Origin: Rhodovarius crocodyli
Lineage (GTDB): Bacteria; Pseudomonadota; Alphaproteobacteria; Acetobacterales; Acetobacteraceae
NCBI GenBank assembly: GCA_945901085.1
Contig: CAMDJV010000010.1
Coordinates: forward strand, 44,119 to 108,118
Reading direction: 5' to 3'
Length of the DNA: 64,000 nucleotides
The notes below the pieces were generated by a model, which did no database searches, was not told the origin of the DNA, and saw only the letters and a program-made list of their open reading frames with translations. The position numbers and the translations under genes were made by a program. The first letter of the stretch is position 1; every line of letters starts with the position of its first letter. Shown one piece after another: positions 1 through 7,992 of this stretch.

Positions 1-279
1 CCGCTCGTCGGTCTCGCGGGAAATTTCTTCGGCGAGTTCGAGCCCCTCTTCGCCGGCCAGGCGGACATCGGTGATGACCACCTCAATATCCCCCCGCGCG
101 GCCAATTGCCGGCGCGCCTCGGTTGCGGAGTAGACCGAGGCAACGGCGAAACCCAGAATCCTGAGGCCCTGCGCCAATTGGTCCGCCAGCTCGACCTCGT
201 CATCCACCACCAGCACGTGCCGTTGAGGTGGGTCAGACTGGACTGCAGCGGTTGGCGACACGGCCGTCAAAGCACCCAT
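1..279 (-). CDS. Response regulator, receiver domain (3' part off the window)
   Basis: Only the first 93 residues are inside the window; the gene runs off the left edge. After about 20 leader residues comes a receiver domain: the acidic pair in HVLVVDDEVELAD, then the expected phospho-acceptor Asp in VVITDVRLAGEEG. The output domain cannot be seen. The ATG at 277-279 is preceded by GGAG at good spacing. It points away from the sensor kinase at 1308, about 1 kb off, so the two may be a pair (inference from proximity). It is clearly a receiver domain; its output is unknown. Confidence 0.85.
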   Translation of the reverse strand, partial: MGALTAVSPTAAVQSDPPQRHVLVVDDEVELADQLAQGLRILGFAVASVYSATEARRQLAARGDIEVVITDVRLAGEEGLELAEEISRETDER

Positions 280-725
280 CAGCCCACTCCGATAAAGAGA
301 AACCCAGGCAACATGCCGATCGACTCGCTGAACGCCTGCCTCGTCAGTCTTCGTTCATGCACATCGTGACTAAAATACACATTTTTACGCATTTTTGAAG
401 ACACAAAATTCATCCCTGCGTTTCAAAAAAGCACAGCCTGGGTGCTTGGGGCTCGACATCTCTCCACCCACCCCCACCGAAACGCGCGCAGCTCCCACCG
501 CAGGTTTCTCTTTGCCCAAAAACAAGGCGGCCAAACACAATCCGCCCGAACACAATCCGCCCAAACACAATCCGCCCAAACACAACCCGGAGGAATAATT
601 CCCATTCCTCAATACGCAATTCAATATGCTGGATGCGGCATTCCAGTGGCAAGCGCCAATGATGCGCATAACGAGGCAAATGAGCCAGGCAGCATCCTGG
701 CTTTGCGCTATTTTTGGGCAATGTC
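280..725. other. Non-coding stretch with a tandem repeat
   Basis: No convincing gene lies between the response regulator start and the RTX remnant. Short open frames exist on both strands, but they lack ribosome binding sites and read through a 15-bp repeat. The composition from about 370 to 440 is A/T-rich, unlike the flanks. Any promoter for the leftward response regulator should lie in the right-hand neighbourhood of 280-400; no clear -35/-10 pair was identified. Confidence 0.5.
533..590. repeat. 15-bp tandem repeat, about 4 copies
   Basis: The unit AAACACAATCCGCCC is repeated head to tail at 533-547, 548-562 (first base changed to G), 563-577 and a partial, diverged copy at 578-590. Being a multiple of three, it keeps all frames open and creates spurious short repetitive peptides on both strands. 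It lies in a region with no recognised gene. Confidence 0.85.
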
Positions 726-947
726 TCACGCTGGGATGCAACCCATGGCGCCGCCGCTCTTCTGTGCGCGGGCCATGTTGAGGCTGGTGGCGACAGCAGC
801 CGCGGCGCTGGCGTAGCGGGCGGTATCAATGCCTTCACCGCCCTCGAGTGCATCATTGCCCGCGCCGGCATCAAGCGTGTCGTCATCCGCAGTGCCAGAC
901 AGCACATTGTTGTTGCCATCACCCAAAATAATCTGACCGATAGCCAT
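726..947 (-). pseudogene. RTX (hemolysin-type Ca-binding) gene remnant
   Basis: A 73-residue frame starts MAIGQIILGDGNNNVLSG and contains nonapeptide-like motifs (DAGAGNDALEGGEGID), typical of calcium-binding RTX repeats of type I-secreted proteins. It then follows the usual RTX linker pattern (ARYASAAAAVATSLN, then AQKSGGA), but the pattern breaks down and the frame stops. Known RTX proteins are hundreds to thousands of residues long. AGGAA precedes the ATG at 945-947, so the 5' end looks intact while the 3' part is lost or frameshifted. It could still be made as a small protein; a decayed 5' remnant is more likely. Confidence 0.6.
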
Positions 948-1307
948 GGCGTTGTTCCTGCGTGACCACCCAGAATGCCGTGTACCCAAGTTAAATGAAA
1001 AATCTAATAGCGTTTTGAGCCTCTGTGATAACGAAAGACAATCAATGAATTTGCGGCCCTTGGCGTGTTTCGGGGCGGTTGCGCGAGCCGGCCGCGAAGC
1101 GCAGCGACATTCGTGGCCAAGGCACTGGCTTTCTGTTTTCCCGCATTTTCCGGTCCGCCTTGCGAGGCCGCAAGGCTTGAAAATGCTATGAACTGCAAAC
1201 CGGTTGCCACACCTTATTGAATGTAGCAGCCTAAGGTTCCGTGGTGCGCCATCGGCCCGCCAACCCACCGCCGCCCAGGCCGGCCCGTTTGACAAGCAGC
1301 AATATAG
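948..1307. other. Intergenic region between RTX remnant and sensor kinase
   Basis: This 360-bp spacer separates two divergent genes and is mixed in composition. I see no gene, RNA or strong hairpin in it. It presumably holds the promoters of both flanking genes, but no convincing -35/-10 pair could be picked by eye. Confidence 0.4.
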
Positions 1308-2726
1308 GTGAAGTTTTTGCGCCCGCCCCCTAAAAATCAATTTAATGTGCTACCGACCAGTCGCTTTATGTTTTTAGTTATATTTATAGTATTTCCGATA
1401 TTTGTATTTATTGGCATGTACGGCATAATTTTAGTTGCCGCGTATCTCGGAAATTTTGATAAAATTTTTACGTTGTCCGATAATTGGCAATACCCCATAG
1501 TAAAAATACTCGGTATACCAATGATTATATTTTTTGTACCCGTGGTGATAATTGTAAATTACATCACATACATTTCTATACTAAGATTTTTCCAGCGTGA
1601 GCGTCGAGAATATTTTGGCAAAGTAGAACTTATTATTGAAAGTCTGCCAGCGAGCCTATTCCTTCGGCAGGTCAACGGCGATGGCAGCTCACAATTGATA
1701 TATCGGGGCGGCCGATATCATGAGGTCTACCGCACCCGCGATGATGATGCTCGTTTCGATGGCGATATTTTTTCCCTCTCGGTCGGCTATCAAAAAGCTG
1801 TTGAAACCTATCTGGCATGCCTCAGGGATGGCGAGACGGTGTTGGAATGGGAGTTCCTGCGCCCCGATAAGCCGAGTTGCTGGATCCGCTCCTATTTCAA
1901 AACGGTGAGCCTTGATGGCAATGGCGGCGGTGAAATTATCGGCTTTGGCCTCAATATTGACCGCGAGCGGGAAGTAGCCCTGCGCAACGTCCACGCCATT
2001 CGCATGAGTTCGCTGGGCGAAATGGCCTCCTCCATCGCGCATGAACTCAAGCAACCGCTACAGACCTTGTCGCTTGCGGCGGAAATCACGATGATGCAAT
2101 CGGTCGGCCACCCTGTTCCGGCGATCAATACGCAGTTGGAGACCATCATCAACCAGGCCCGGCGGGCAGCGGATGTCATCGAGCATTTGCGGCGGTTTTC
2201 CCGCGGCGATGTGCCCAATGAGCCACCCCGCCCGGTTGATCTGCGCAAGGCGATCGAAGGCGCATTGGCGCTGGTCGGCGCGTATCTGCGCGCCTCGGGC
2301 ATTACCGTGACATTCAATGACAACACGAATATTACCCTGCTGGCGCATGAGATTTCCCTGCAACAGGCCCTCACCAACATCTTTATCAATGCACGCGACG
2401 CCATGCATGATCTGCCGCCGGGCAAAATCCGGCAATTGCGGATCGCCACCCGGCGCCGGGGCGACCAATTGGCCGAAATCACCATCAGCGACACCGGAGG
2501 CGGCATAGACACCTCGATCTTGCCACGGCTTTTCCAACCCTTCGTGACCACCAAAAGCACGGATGCCGGCACCGGCCTCGGCTTGTCGATCTGCCACGGC
2601 TTGCTCACTGCGATGTCGTTCAAGATCAGCGCCCACAACACCGCAGAGGGCGCGCAATTCACCATCACCGGCCCGGCAGAGCGGGCCTCGGCCGGGCAAA
2701 TCCAGTCTCCATCCACCGGGGTTTGA
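1308..2726 (+). CDS. Membrane sensor histidine kinase
   Basis: 472 residues from a GTG start; an ATG at 1368 is an alternative, and neither has a good Shine-Dalgarno. Two membrane segments (about residues 21-47 and 67-93) are followed by a PAS-like sensory region (about 105-220), a HisKA domain with the phospho-acceptor in SSIAHELKQP (His245) and an HATPase domain (N box NIFINARDAM, G1 SDTGGGID, G2 GTGLGLSI). It is an inner-membrane kinase of a two-component system; the nearby response regulator at 1-279 is a possible partner. The first 110 codons are strikingly A/T-rich and the rest is G/C-rich, suggesting a mosaic gene. Confidence 0.9.
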   Translation: MKFLRPPPKNQFNVLPTSRFMFLVIFIVFPIFVFIGMYGIILVAAYLGNFDKIFTLSDNWQYPIVKILGIPMIIFFVPVVIIVNYITYISILRFFQRERREYFGKVELIIESLPASLFLRQVNGDGSSQLIYRGGRYHEVYRTRDDDARFDGDIFSLSVGYQKAVETYLACLRDGETVLEWEFLRPDKPSCWIRSYFKTVSLDGNGGGEIIGFGLNIDREREVALRNVHAIRMSSLGEMASSIAHELKQPLQTLSLAAEITMMQSVGHPVPAINTQLETIINQARRAADVIEHLRRFSRGDVPNEPPRPVDLRKAIEGALALVGAYLRASGITVTFNDNTNITLLAHEISLQQALTNIFINARDAMHDLPPGKIRQLRIATRRRGDQLAEITISDTGGGIDTSILPRLFQPFVTTKSTDAGTGLGLSICHGLLTAMSFKISAHNTAEGAQFTITGPAERASAGQIQSPSTGV

Positions 2727-2813
2727 CACGCCGCCATCCCGCCCGCTGCGCCCCTACCCTTTGTCACTGGGCTGGGGCACATCATATTGCTGCCGACCCT
2801 AGGAGTATCCCGC

Positions 2814-3830
2814 ATGACCGATCAGGTCCCCGTCACCGTCCTCACCGGCTATCTTGGCGCTGGCAAGACCACGTTGCTCAATCGCATCCTCACGGAAAAC
2901 CATGGCAAGAAATACGCCGTGGTGATCAACGAGTTCGGCGAACTCGGCGTTGATAACGACCTCGTGGTGGATGCCGATGAGGAAGTCTTTGAGATGAACA
3001 ATGGGTGCATTTGCTGCACCGTGCGTGGCGACCTGATCCGCATCGTCGCGGGCCTGATGAAGCGGCGGGAGAAATTCGATGGCATCATCGTCGAAACCAC
3101 CGGCCTGGCCGACCCGGCCCCGGTGGCGCAGACCTTCTTCGCCGATGAGGATGTGAAGCGCGCCGCCAAGCTCGACAGCATCGTCACCGTCGTCGATGCC
3201 AAGAACCTCGCCGCCCGCCTGGCCGATAGCCGCGAGGCCGAGGAACAGATCGCCTTTGCCGACCTCATCCTGCTCAACAAGATGGACCTGGTGAATGCGG
3301 AGGAGGCGGCCGAGGTTGAGCGCCGCATCCGCGCCATCAACCCCTGGGCCGAGATTATCCGCAGCACGAAATCCGATGCGCCGGTTACCAGCGTCATTGG
3401 CCGCGACAGTTTCAACCTGGAGAAGATCCTCGAGCGCGAGCCGGATTTCCTCTCGGGCGAGGACAATCACAGCCACGATACCGAGGTGCTCAGCGTCTCC
3501 TTCAAGGTGGAAAACCCGATCGATCCCGAGCGCTTCAACGCCTGGATCACCCAGCTTCTGGCCGCCAAGGGGCAGGATTTGCTGCGGACCAAGGGCATCC
3601 TGGCCTATGCCAATGATGATAGGCGCTTCGCCTTCCAGGCGGTGCATATGCTGGCCGATGGCGACTACATCCGCAAATGGCGCGATGATGAACCGCGGCA
3701 TTCGCGCATCGTCTTCATTGGCCGCGACCTGAACCGCCCGCAACTGCGCCGCGGCTTTGAGGCCTGCCAGGTGGGCGCGCCATCGAGCAATTACGAGGCA
3801 GAGCTGGCCCGCTGGAGCCCGCCTTCGTGA
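2814..3830 (+). CDS. CobW/COG0523-family GTPase (metal chaperone type)
   Basis: 338 residues. The ATG at 2814 is chosen because AGGAG precedes it; an in-frame ATG at 2787 has none. It has a P-loop (GYLGAGKTTLLNRIL), the family metal-binding motif NGCICCTVRGDL, a GTP-specificity motif NKMDL and a C-terminal CobW_C domain. COG0523 proteins are cytoplasmic GTPases that deliver zinc or cobalt to client enzymes; which metal applies here cannot be told. No cobalamin genes are nearby, so 'cobalamin biosynthesis protein' would be misleading. It overlaps the WD40 gene by 4 bp (GTGA), indicating an operon. Confidence 0.9.
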   Translation: MTDQVPVTVLTGYLGAGKTTLLNRILTENHGKKYAVVINEFGELGVDNDLVVDADEEVFEMNNGCICCTVRGDLIRIVAGLMKRREKFDGIIVETTGLADPAPVAQTFFADEDVKRAAKLDSIVTVVDAKNLAARLADSREAEEQIAFADLILLNKMDLVNAEEAAEVERRIRAINPWAEIIRSTKSDAPVTSVIGRDSFNLEKILEREPDFLSGEDNHSHDTEVLSVSFKVENPIDPERFNAWITQLLAAKGQDLLRTKGILAYANDDRRFAFQAVHMLADGDYIRKWRDDEPRHSRIVFIGRDLNRPQLRRGFEACQVGAPSSNYEAELARWSPPS

Positions 3831-4837
3831 GCGAGACGGCAGAGCATGATTTCCTCTTCGCCAGCCGCGGCGATGGGCGGGAATTGGGCGCCTATGTGGT
3901 GGCGGTGGATTTCTGCCGCGCCAGCGGTGCGGCGGGCTTTGGCCTGGGCGATGGCAGCGTGCATATCGGCCCGGCCTTCACCGCCCATCAGGCGCATAAG
4001 GGCGCGGTGCTGAGCCTTTGCGCCGATGTGACATCCGGCTTCCTCACCGGCGGCGATGACGGCAAGCTGGCCCATACCGGAACCGAAAGCACGGTGCTGG
4101 CAGATTATGGCAGCCGCTGGGTTGAGCATGTGGCGGCCCATCCTGAGGGCGTGCGCGCGGCCTCGGTTGGCCGGGCGCTGCATCTGCTGGATGGCGCGGG
4201 GAAGCCGCTGAAATCCCTGGCGCATCCTTCCACCGTCGCCGGCATCGCCATCGACGCCAAGGGCAAGCGGGTGGCGGCGAGCCATTACAATGGCGCCTCG
4301 CTGTGGTTTGTGGGCGCGAAAGAGGACAAGCCCCGCCTGCTGGAATGGAAAGGCAGCCACGCCGCCATCGCCTTCAGCCCCGATGGCACCCATGTGGTGA
4401 CGGCGATGCAGGAGATGTCGCTGCATGGCTGGCGCCTGGCCGATGGCCAGCACATGCGCATGTCGGGCTATCCGGCCAAGACGCATTTCCTCTCCTTCAC
4501 CGCCAAGGGCCGCTGGCTGGCGACCTCGGGGGCGGAGAGTGTTGTACTCTGGCCGTTTTTCGGCGGCGGGCCGATGGGCAAGGCGCCGAGCGAATTGGCC
4601 GGTGGCGATGATGTGATGTGCACCGCCGTCGTCTGCCACCCCCAGCATGAGGTTGTGGCGGCGGGTTTCGGCGATGGGTTGGTGCTGATCGCCGAAATCG
4701 CCTCGGGCAAGGTGGTGCCGGTGGCGCCACCCGGCAAAGGCGGCATTTCCGCCCTGCGCTGGAACGCCAATGGCAACATGCTCGCCTTTGGCACCGATAA
4801 GGGGTTTTGCGGCACTGTGGATTTGGCCAAGCGATGA
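3827..4837 (+). CDS. WD40-repeat protein, partner of the CobW GTPase
   Basis: 336 residues from a GTG overlapping the stop of the CobW gene. Repeated blades with patterns such as HKGAVLSLCADVTSGFLTGG and AIAFSPDGTHVVTAM indicate a beta-propeller. There is no signal peptide or membrane segment, so it is cytoplasmic. The tight coupling to the GTPase suggests a scaffold or partner role in metal delivery (inference). The family assignment is firm; the function is unknown. Confidence 0.85.
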   Translation: MSETAEHDFLFASRGDGRELGAYVVAVDFCRASGAAGFGLGDGSVHIGPAFTAHQAHKGAVLSLCADVTSGFLTGGDDGKLAHTGTESTVLADYGSRWVEHVAAHPEGVRAASVGRALHLLDGAGKPLKSLAHPSTVAGIAIDAKGKRVAASHYNGASLWFVGAKEDKPRLLEWKGSHAAIAFSPDGTHVVTAMQEMSLHGWRLADGQHMRMSGYPAKTHFLSFTAKGRWLATSGAESVVLWPFFGGGPMGKAPSELAGGDDVMCTAVVCHPQHEVVAAGFGDGLVLIAEIASGKVVPVAPPGKGGISALRWNANGNMLAFGTDKGFCGTVDLAKR

Positions 4838-5655
4838 CAATTCTCACCACCTCTCACCTCACCATGCCCGCCATTGGCCTGGGCACCTGGCCGATGAAGG
4901 GCGCGGAATGCGAGGGCGCTATCGAAACCGCGCTGGCCATGGGCTATCGCCATATCGACACCGCCGAGATGTATGGCAATGAGGTTGAGGTCGGCCGGGC
5001 GCTGGCGGCCAACCCGGTGCCGCGTGGCGAGATTTTTCTCACCACCAAGGGCTGGTGGGATAAGCCCGATGGCCCAGCGCTGCGCGCCGCCTGCGAGGCG
5101 AGCCTGGAGCGGCTGAAAACCCCCTATCTTGATCTCTACCTGATCCATTGGCCCTCGCCGCAACTCAACCTGGCCTCGGCCCTTGAGGGGCTGGCACGGA
5201 TAAGGGCTGATGGGCTGGCGCGCGCCGTGGGGGTTGCGAATTTTCCGGCAGGGCTGCTGCGCGCGGCGCTGGATTTGAACATCGCACCGCTCGCCTGCAA
5301 CCAGGTGGAGCATCACCCGCTGCTGCCGCAGGCGCCGCTCCTGAAGATGTGCGCGGCCCATGACATGGTGCTGACCTCCTACTCGCCGCTGGGCAAGGGT
5401 GAGGTGCCGGCGCATCCCGCGCTGGGCCCCATCGCCGCGCGGCTGGGCTGCACGGCGGCGCAGGTCACATTGGCCTGGGCGCTGGCGCAGGGGCCGGTTT
5501 CGGTCATTCCCAAGGCGGCCAGCGCGGCGCGGCAGGCGGAAAATCTGGGCGCGGCCGGTATCACGCTTTCGGCGGCAGATCTGGCCACGATCAGCGCGAT
5601 CACCGAGCGCCGCCGCTTCGTCAACCCGGGTTTCGCTCCGGATTGGGCGGCCTGA
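4834..5655 (+). CDS. Aldo/keto reductase
   Basis: 273 residues. The ATG at 4834 overlaps the WD40 stop (ATGA). The AKR catalytic set is visible: Asp and Tyr in HIDTAEMYGNE, Lys in LTTKGWW and His in LIHWPS; the C-terminal part (SVIPKAAS) fits the NADPH-binding loop. The size and the GLGTWPMKG start resemble the diketogluconate-reductase branch. It would reduce an aldehyde or ketone with NADPH; the substrate is unknown. It is third in the CobW-WD40 operon. Confidence 0.9.
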   Translation: MTILTTSHLTMPAIGLGTWPMKGAECEGAIETALAMGYRHIDTAEMYGNEVEVGRALAANPVPRGEIFLTTKGWWDKPDGPALRAACEASLERLKTPYLDLYLIHWPSPQLNLASALEGLARIRADGLARAVGVANFPAGLLRAALDLNIAPLACNQVEHHPLLPQAPLLKMCAAHDMVLTSYSPLGKGEVPAHPALGPIAARLGCTAAQVTLAWALAQGPVSVIPKAASAARQAENLGAAGITLSAADLATISAITERRRFVNPGFAPDWAA

Positions 5656-5712
5656 CACTTGCCCTCCGCCCCCTCTTTGGGCGATAGGGCGGCTCCACCA
5701 TGCAGGGATCTT

Positions 5713-6123
5713 ATGATGGCCGAACAGGATGAGGACGAGACGCCGGAACTGGGCATCCCGCTCGAAACCGTCGCCACCATAGCCGACCTCCTCAATGCGC
5801 TTGAGGATGACGACCTCGATGAGGATGACGACCTCGACGAAGAGGATGAGGACGACGCCGAAGACGAGGACGTCAACGAGGAACTGGTCGAGGAGTTGGT
5901 GAACGAGTTGAGCGAGCCTGAACAGGCCGCCCTGGTGGCCCTGGCCCTGGTTGGCCGCGGTGATCACGAGCCTGAGGAATGGGCCGAAGCGGTGAAGGCC
6001 GCCGCCTTGCGCAACGCCAAATCCGACCCGGCGCAGTATCTTCTGGGCCTTGAAGGCGCGGGCTATCTGCTGGGCGAGGGGCTGGCGGCGTTTGGCATCT
6101 CGCTTGACGAGATTGAACGGTGA
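5713..6123 (+). CDS. DUF3775-like acidic protein
   Basis: 136 residues from ATG 5713 (or 5716), with a weak AGGGAT upstream. The centre (about residues 32-60) is almost entirely Asp and Glu, encoded by imperfect direct repeats of GATGAGGATGACGACCTC. The C-terminal half (EPEQAALVALALVGRGD, then a Trp-containing helix and PAQYLLGLEGAGYLLGEGL) resembles the DUF3775 family of proteobacteria, which has no known function. It ends in a 4-bp overlap with the lipoprotein gene. Confidence 0.75.
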   Translation: MMAEQDEDETPELGIPLETVATIADLLNALEDDDLDEDDDLDEEDEDDAEDEDVNEELVEELVNELSEPEQAALVALALVGRGDHEPEEWAEAVKAAALRNAKSDPAQYLLGLEGAGYLLGEGLAAFGISLDEIER

Positions 6124-6530
6124 GCGGGTTGCGGATGATGCGCCCGCTGGGCGTCAGCCTTCTGCTGCTGGCGGCCTGTGCCGATGCGCCCCCACCCCCC
6201 GCGGTGGTGGGCAGCGTGCCCCCGCCCCCGCCCTCGCGCTTCGATGGCACTTATCGCGGCATGGCCACGCGCAGCTTCGGCACGGCCAATGATTGCGGCC
6301 GGCCCAGCGGCCAGCTTTACATGATCCTGGCGCAGGGCCGCGCCACGGGCTCGCTGCCCGCAAGTGGCGAGGCGCGCGGCGTGGTCAGCAGCGATGGCAG
6401 CCTGACATTGCGCGCCACGCTTGATGCCACCCAGCGTGCAACGGGCCGCATTTCTGACAGCTTCGAGTTCACCGCCCGCTTCCAGACCCGCAATTGCGCC
6501 TGGGATATCCGGCTCAATCGCGAAGGCTGA
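6120..6530 (+). CDS. Small lipoprotein of unknown function
   Basis: 136 residues from GTG 6120, overlapping the previous stop (ATG 6135 is an alternative). The N-terminus is a lipoprotein signal (VSLLLLAAC) followed by a Pro-rich linker (ADAPPPPAVVG). The mature part, FDGTYRGMATR through FQTRNCAWDIRLNREG, has two Cys and looks like a small beta domain. I do not recognise a named family. It is probably anchored to a membrane facing the periplasm. Confidence 0.75.
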   Translation: MSGLRMMRPLGVSLLLLAACADAPPPPAVVGSVPPPPPSRFDGTYRGMATRSFGTANDCGRPSGQLYMILAQGRATGSLPASGEARGVVSSDGSLTLRATLDATQRATGRISDSFEFTARFQTRNCAWDIRLNREG

Positions 6531-6584
6531 GGGCCGCGCGCCCGGAAGTGCCATAAACCCGCGAAACCTCTCCGAGGAGCATCC

Positions 6585-7172
6585 ATGACCGAACTCTCCC
6601 CCGCGGCACTCGACCAACTCTTCCGTGAGGCCCGCACCCATAATGCATGGCAGGACCGCCCGGTGACGGATGAGCAGCTGCATGCGCTTTACGATGTGCT
6701 GAAATTCGGCCCCACCAGCGCCAATTCCAGCCCGGCCCGCTTCATTTTTGTCCGCACGCCGGAGGGTAAGGCCAAGCTGAAGGGCTCCCTGAGCCCAGGC
6801 AATATCGAGAAGACGATGACCGCGCCGGTCACCGTCATCGTCGCCCATGATCCGAAATTCTACGACCTGCTGCCAAAGCTCTTACCGCATGCCGATGCGA
6901 AGAACTGGTTCAGCGGCAATTACTCGCTGGCCGAGCAGACGGCATTTCGCAACGGCACGCTCCAGGGCGGCTATCTGATCATGGCGGCGCGGGCGCTGGG
7001 CTTGGATACCGGCCCGATGAGCGGCTTCGATTCTGGCAAGGTGGAGGAGGCCTTCATGACCGATAACGGCTGGAAGGCGAATCTGCTGATCAATATTGGC
7101 TATGGCGACCCTGCCGGCCTCTTCCCCCGCAGCCCGCGCCTGGCGTTTGACGAGGCATGCCGTTTCGCCTGA
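6585..7172 (+). CDS. Nitroreductase-family protein, RutE/HadB-like
   Basis: 195 residues with GAGGAG upstream of the ATG. The sequence follows the RutE/HadB branch of FMN-dependent nitroreductases: [25 protein letters not shown] for flavin phosphate binding, and [13 protein letters not shown] near the C-terminus. RutE reduces malonic semialdehyde in pyrimidine degradation, but no other rut gene is present, so the substrate is open. It is cytoplasmic and NAD(P)H-dependent. The 54-bp gap to the lipoprotein gene leaves operon membership possible. Confidence 0.88.
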   Translation: MTELSPAALDQLFREARTHNAWQDRPVTDEQLHALYDVLKFGPTSANSSPARFIFVRTPEGKAKLKGSLSPGNIEKTMTAPVTVIVAHDPKFYDLLPKLLPHADAKNWFSGNYSLAEQTAFRNGTLQGGYLIMAARALGLDTGPMSGFDSGKVEEAFMTDNGWKANLLINIGYGDPAGLFPRSPRLAFDEACRFA

Positions 7173-7194
7173 GCCAGGCCCCGGACAAGAAAAA

Positions 7195-7219
7195 GGGCCG
7201 CACCCGCGAGGGGCGGCCC
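7195..7219 (-). terminator. Intrinsic terminator for the gene at 7246-7470
   Basis: A perfect 7-bp stem GGGCCGC / GCGGCCC with an 11-nt loop. Read on the minus strand it is followed by CTTTTTCTTGTCC, so it is a good terminator for the leftward gene. Read rightward it is followed only by GTTTATG and would be weaker for the nitroreductase gene. Confidence 0.75.
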
Positions 7220-7245
7220 GTTTATGCCCTGGGTCGCGGATAAGA

Positions 7246-7470
7246 TCAGGTGTTGGAGACGCGCATGGGAGGCGCCACACCATGCTCCCGCGCCGATTGG
7301 GCGGCGAGCATGACCCGAAGCGCTGCCTGGCGCCGCAGCGCACCAAGCCGCTGCTCCTCCTTCGCCCGACGCTTTTCATCGAACCAGACGAGCATCAGCG
7401 GCACGACCGCGAGCGCGACCATGAACAGCATCAGAATGCCGGGGGCGATGTGCAGTGGGAGCGCAGGCAT
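7246..7470 (-). CDS. Small single-span membrane protein
   Basis: 74 residues: one hydrophobic segment (IAPGILMLFMVALAVVPLML) followed by a basic cytoplasmic tail rich in Arg and Ala (FDEKRRAKEEQRLG). GGAGAGA sits just upstream of the ATG, and a terminator lies 27 bp past the stop, so it looks like a real one-gene unit. I do not recognise the family. Confidence 0.65.
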   Translation of the reverse strand: MPALPLHIAPGILMLFMVALAVVPLMLVWFDEKRRAKEEQRLGALRRQAALRVMLAAQSAREHGVAPPMRVSNT

Positions 7471-7590
7471 TGGTCTCTCCAGAATCAGTCAGGCATCGAT
7501 TCTCGCACCCAACGCCTTGCTTATGCACCGCATCATCTGAACCTTCGCTGAGTGCGGTGTTCAGGCGATATTCAGCTTTATGAGGATGTG

Positions 7591-7917
7591 ATGAACGGCA
7601 TGCGCCGCCAATTTCTTCTTACCCTGGCTGTTCTGCCGGCCCTGGCGCCGATGGCCCTGGCCCAGGACCGCCGCGACCATGAGCGCGCCCGCGTGGCGCT
7701 GGAGGCGGGCGAAATCCGCCCTCTCGCCGAATTGCTCGGCGATGTGGAGCGGCGGTTTCATGGGCGGGTGATCGAGGCCGATCTGGACCGTGATGACGGC
7801 CAATGGCTTTATGAATTCAAGATTTTGCCGCCCAATGGAAGGATGTTCGTCATTGAGGTGGATGCGGCGACGGGCGCCTTGCTGCGCTCCCGCGGGCAGG
7901 TGCAGACGCGGCTTTGA
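7591..7917 (+). CDS. Exported PepSY-domain protein
   Basis: 108 residues; ATG 7591 has GAGG just upstream. The first 25 residues form a Sec signal ending ALAQ. The rest is one PepSY domain: RPLAELLGDVERRFHGRVIE, then WLYEFKILPPNGRMFVIEVD and ATGALLRSRG. PepSY proteins of this size are periplasmic, often near two-component systems; the role here is unknown. The stop TGA lies within the first bases of a repeat (R1) copy. Confidence 0.85.
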   Translation: MNGMRRQFLLTLAVLPALAPMALAQDRRDHERARVALEAGEIRPLAELLGDVERRFHGRVIEADLDRDDGQWLYEFKILPPNGRMFVIEVDAATGALLRSRGQVQTRL

Positions 7918-7960
7918 GCCTATTCCGGTCGCAAAGGCTCTAAGCCTTTGTTTGGCGGCG
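7914..7960 (+). repeat. R1 repeat, partial copy C
   Basis: The 5' half of the R1 element: TTTGAGCCTATTCCGGTCGC, then AAAGGCTCTAAGCCTTTG. It aligns closely with the element after fabD (16578-16622, minus strand). The 20-bp palindromic half is missing. The element overlaps the PepSY stop codon. Confidence 0.75.
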
Positions 7961-7992
7961 GATGATGTTCGAGCAGGCTGCTGAAAAGCGCT

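Noticed and set aside
533..590. Short repetitive proteins encoded by the 15-bp array, in several frames
   Set aside because: A period divisible by three keeps all frames open; no ribosome binding site or extension into a recognisable domain.
533..590. CRISPR array
   Set aside because: Repeats are contiguous 15-bp units without spacers, and no cas genes are present in the window.
2814..3830. Cobalamin biosynthesis role for the CobW-type GTPase
   Set aside because: No cob genes are nearby and the motif set fits the wider COG0523 metal-chaperone family.
4468..5967. A 499-codon minus-strand frame across the WD40 and aldo-keto reductase genes
   Set aside because: The plus-strand genes have clear catalytic motifs and coupled starts; the antisense frame has none.
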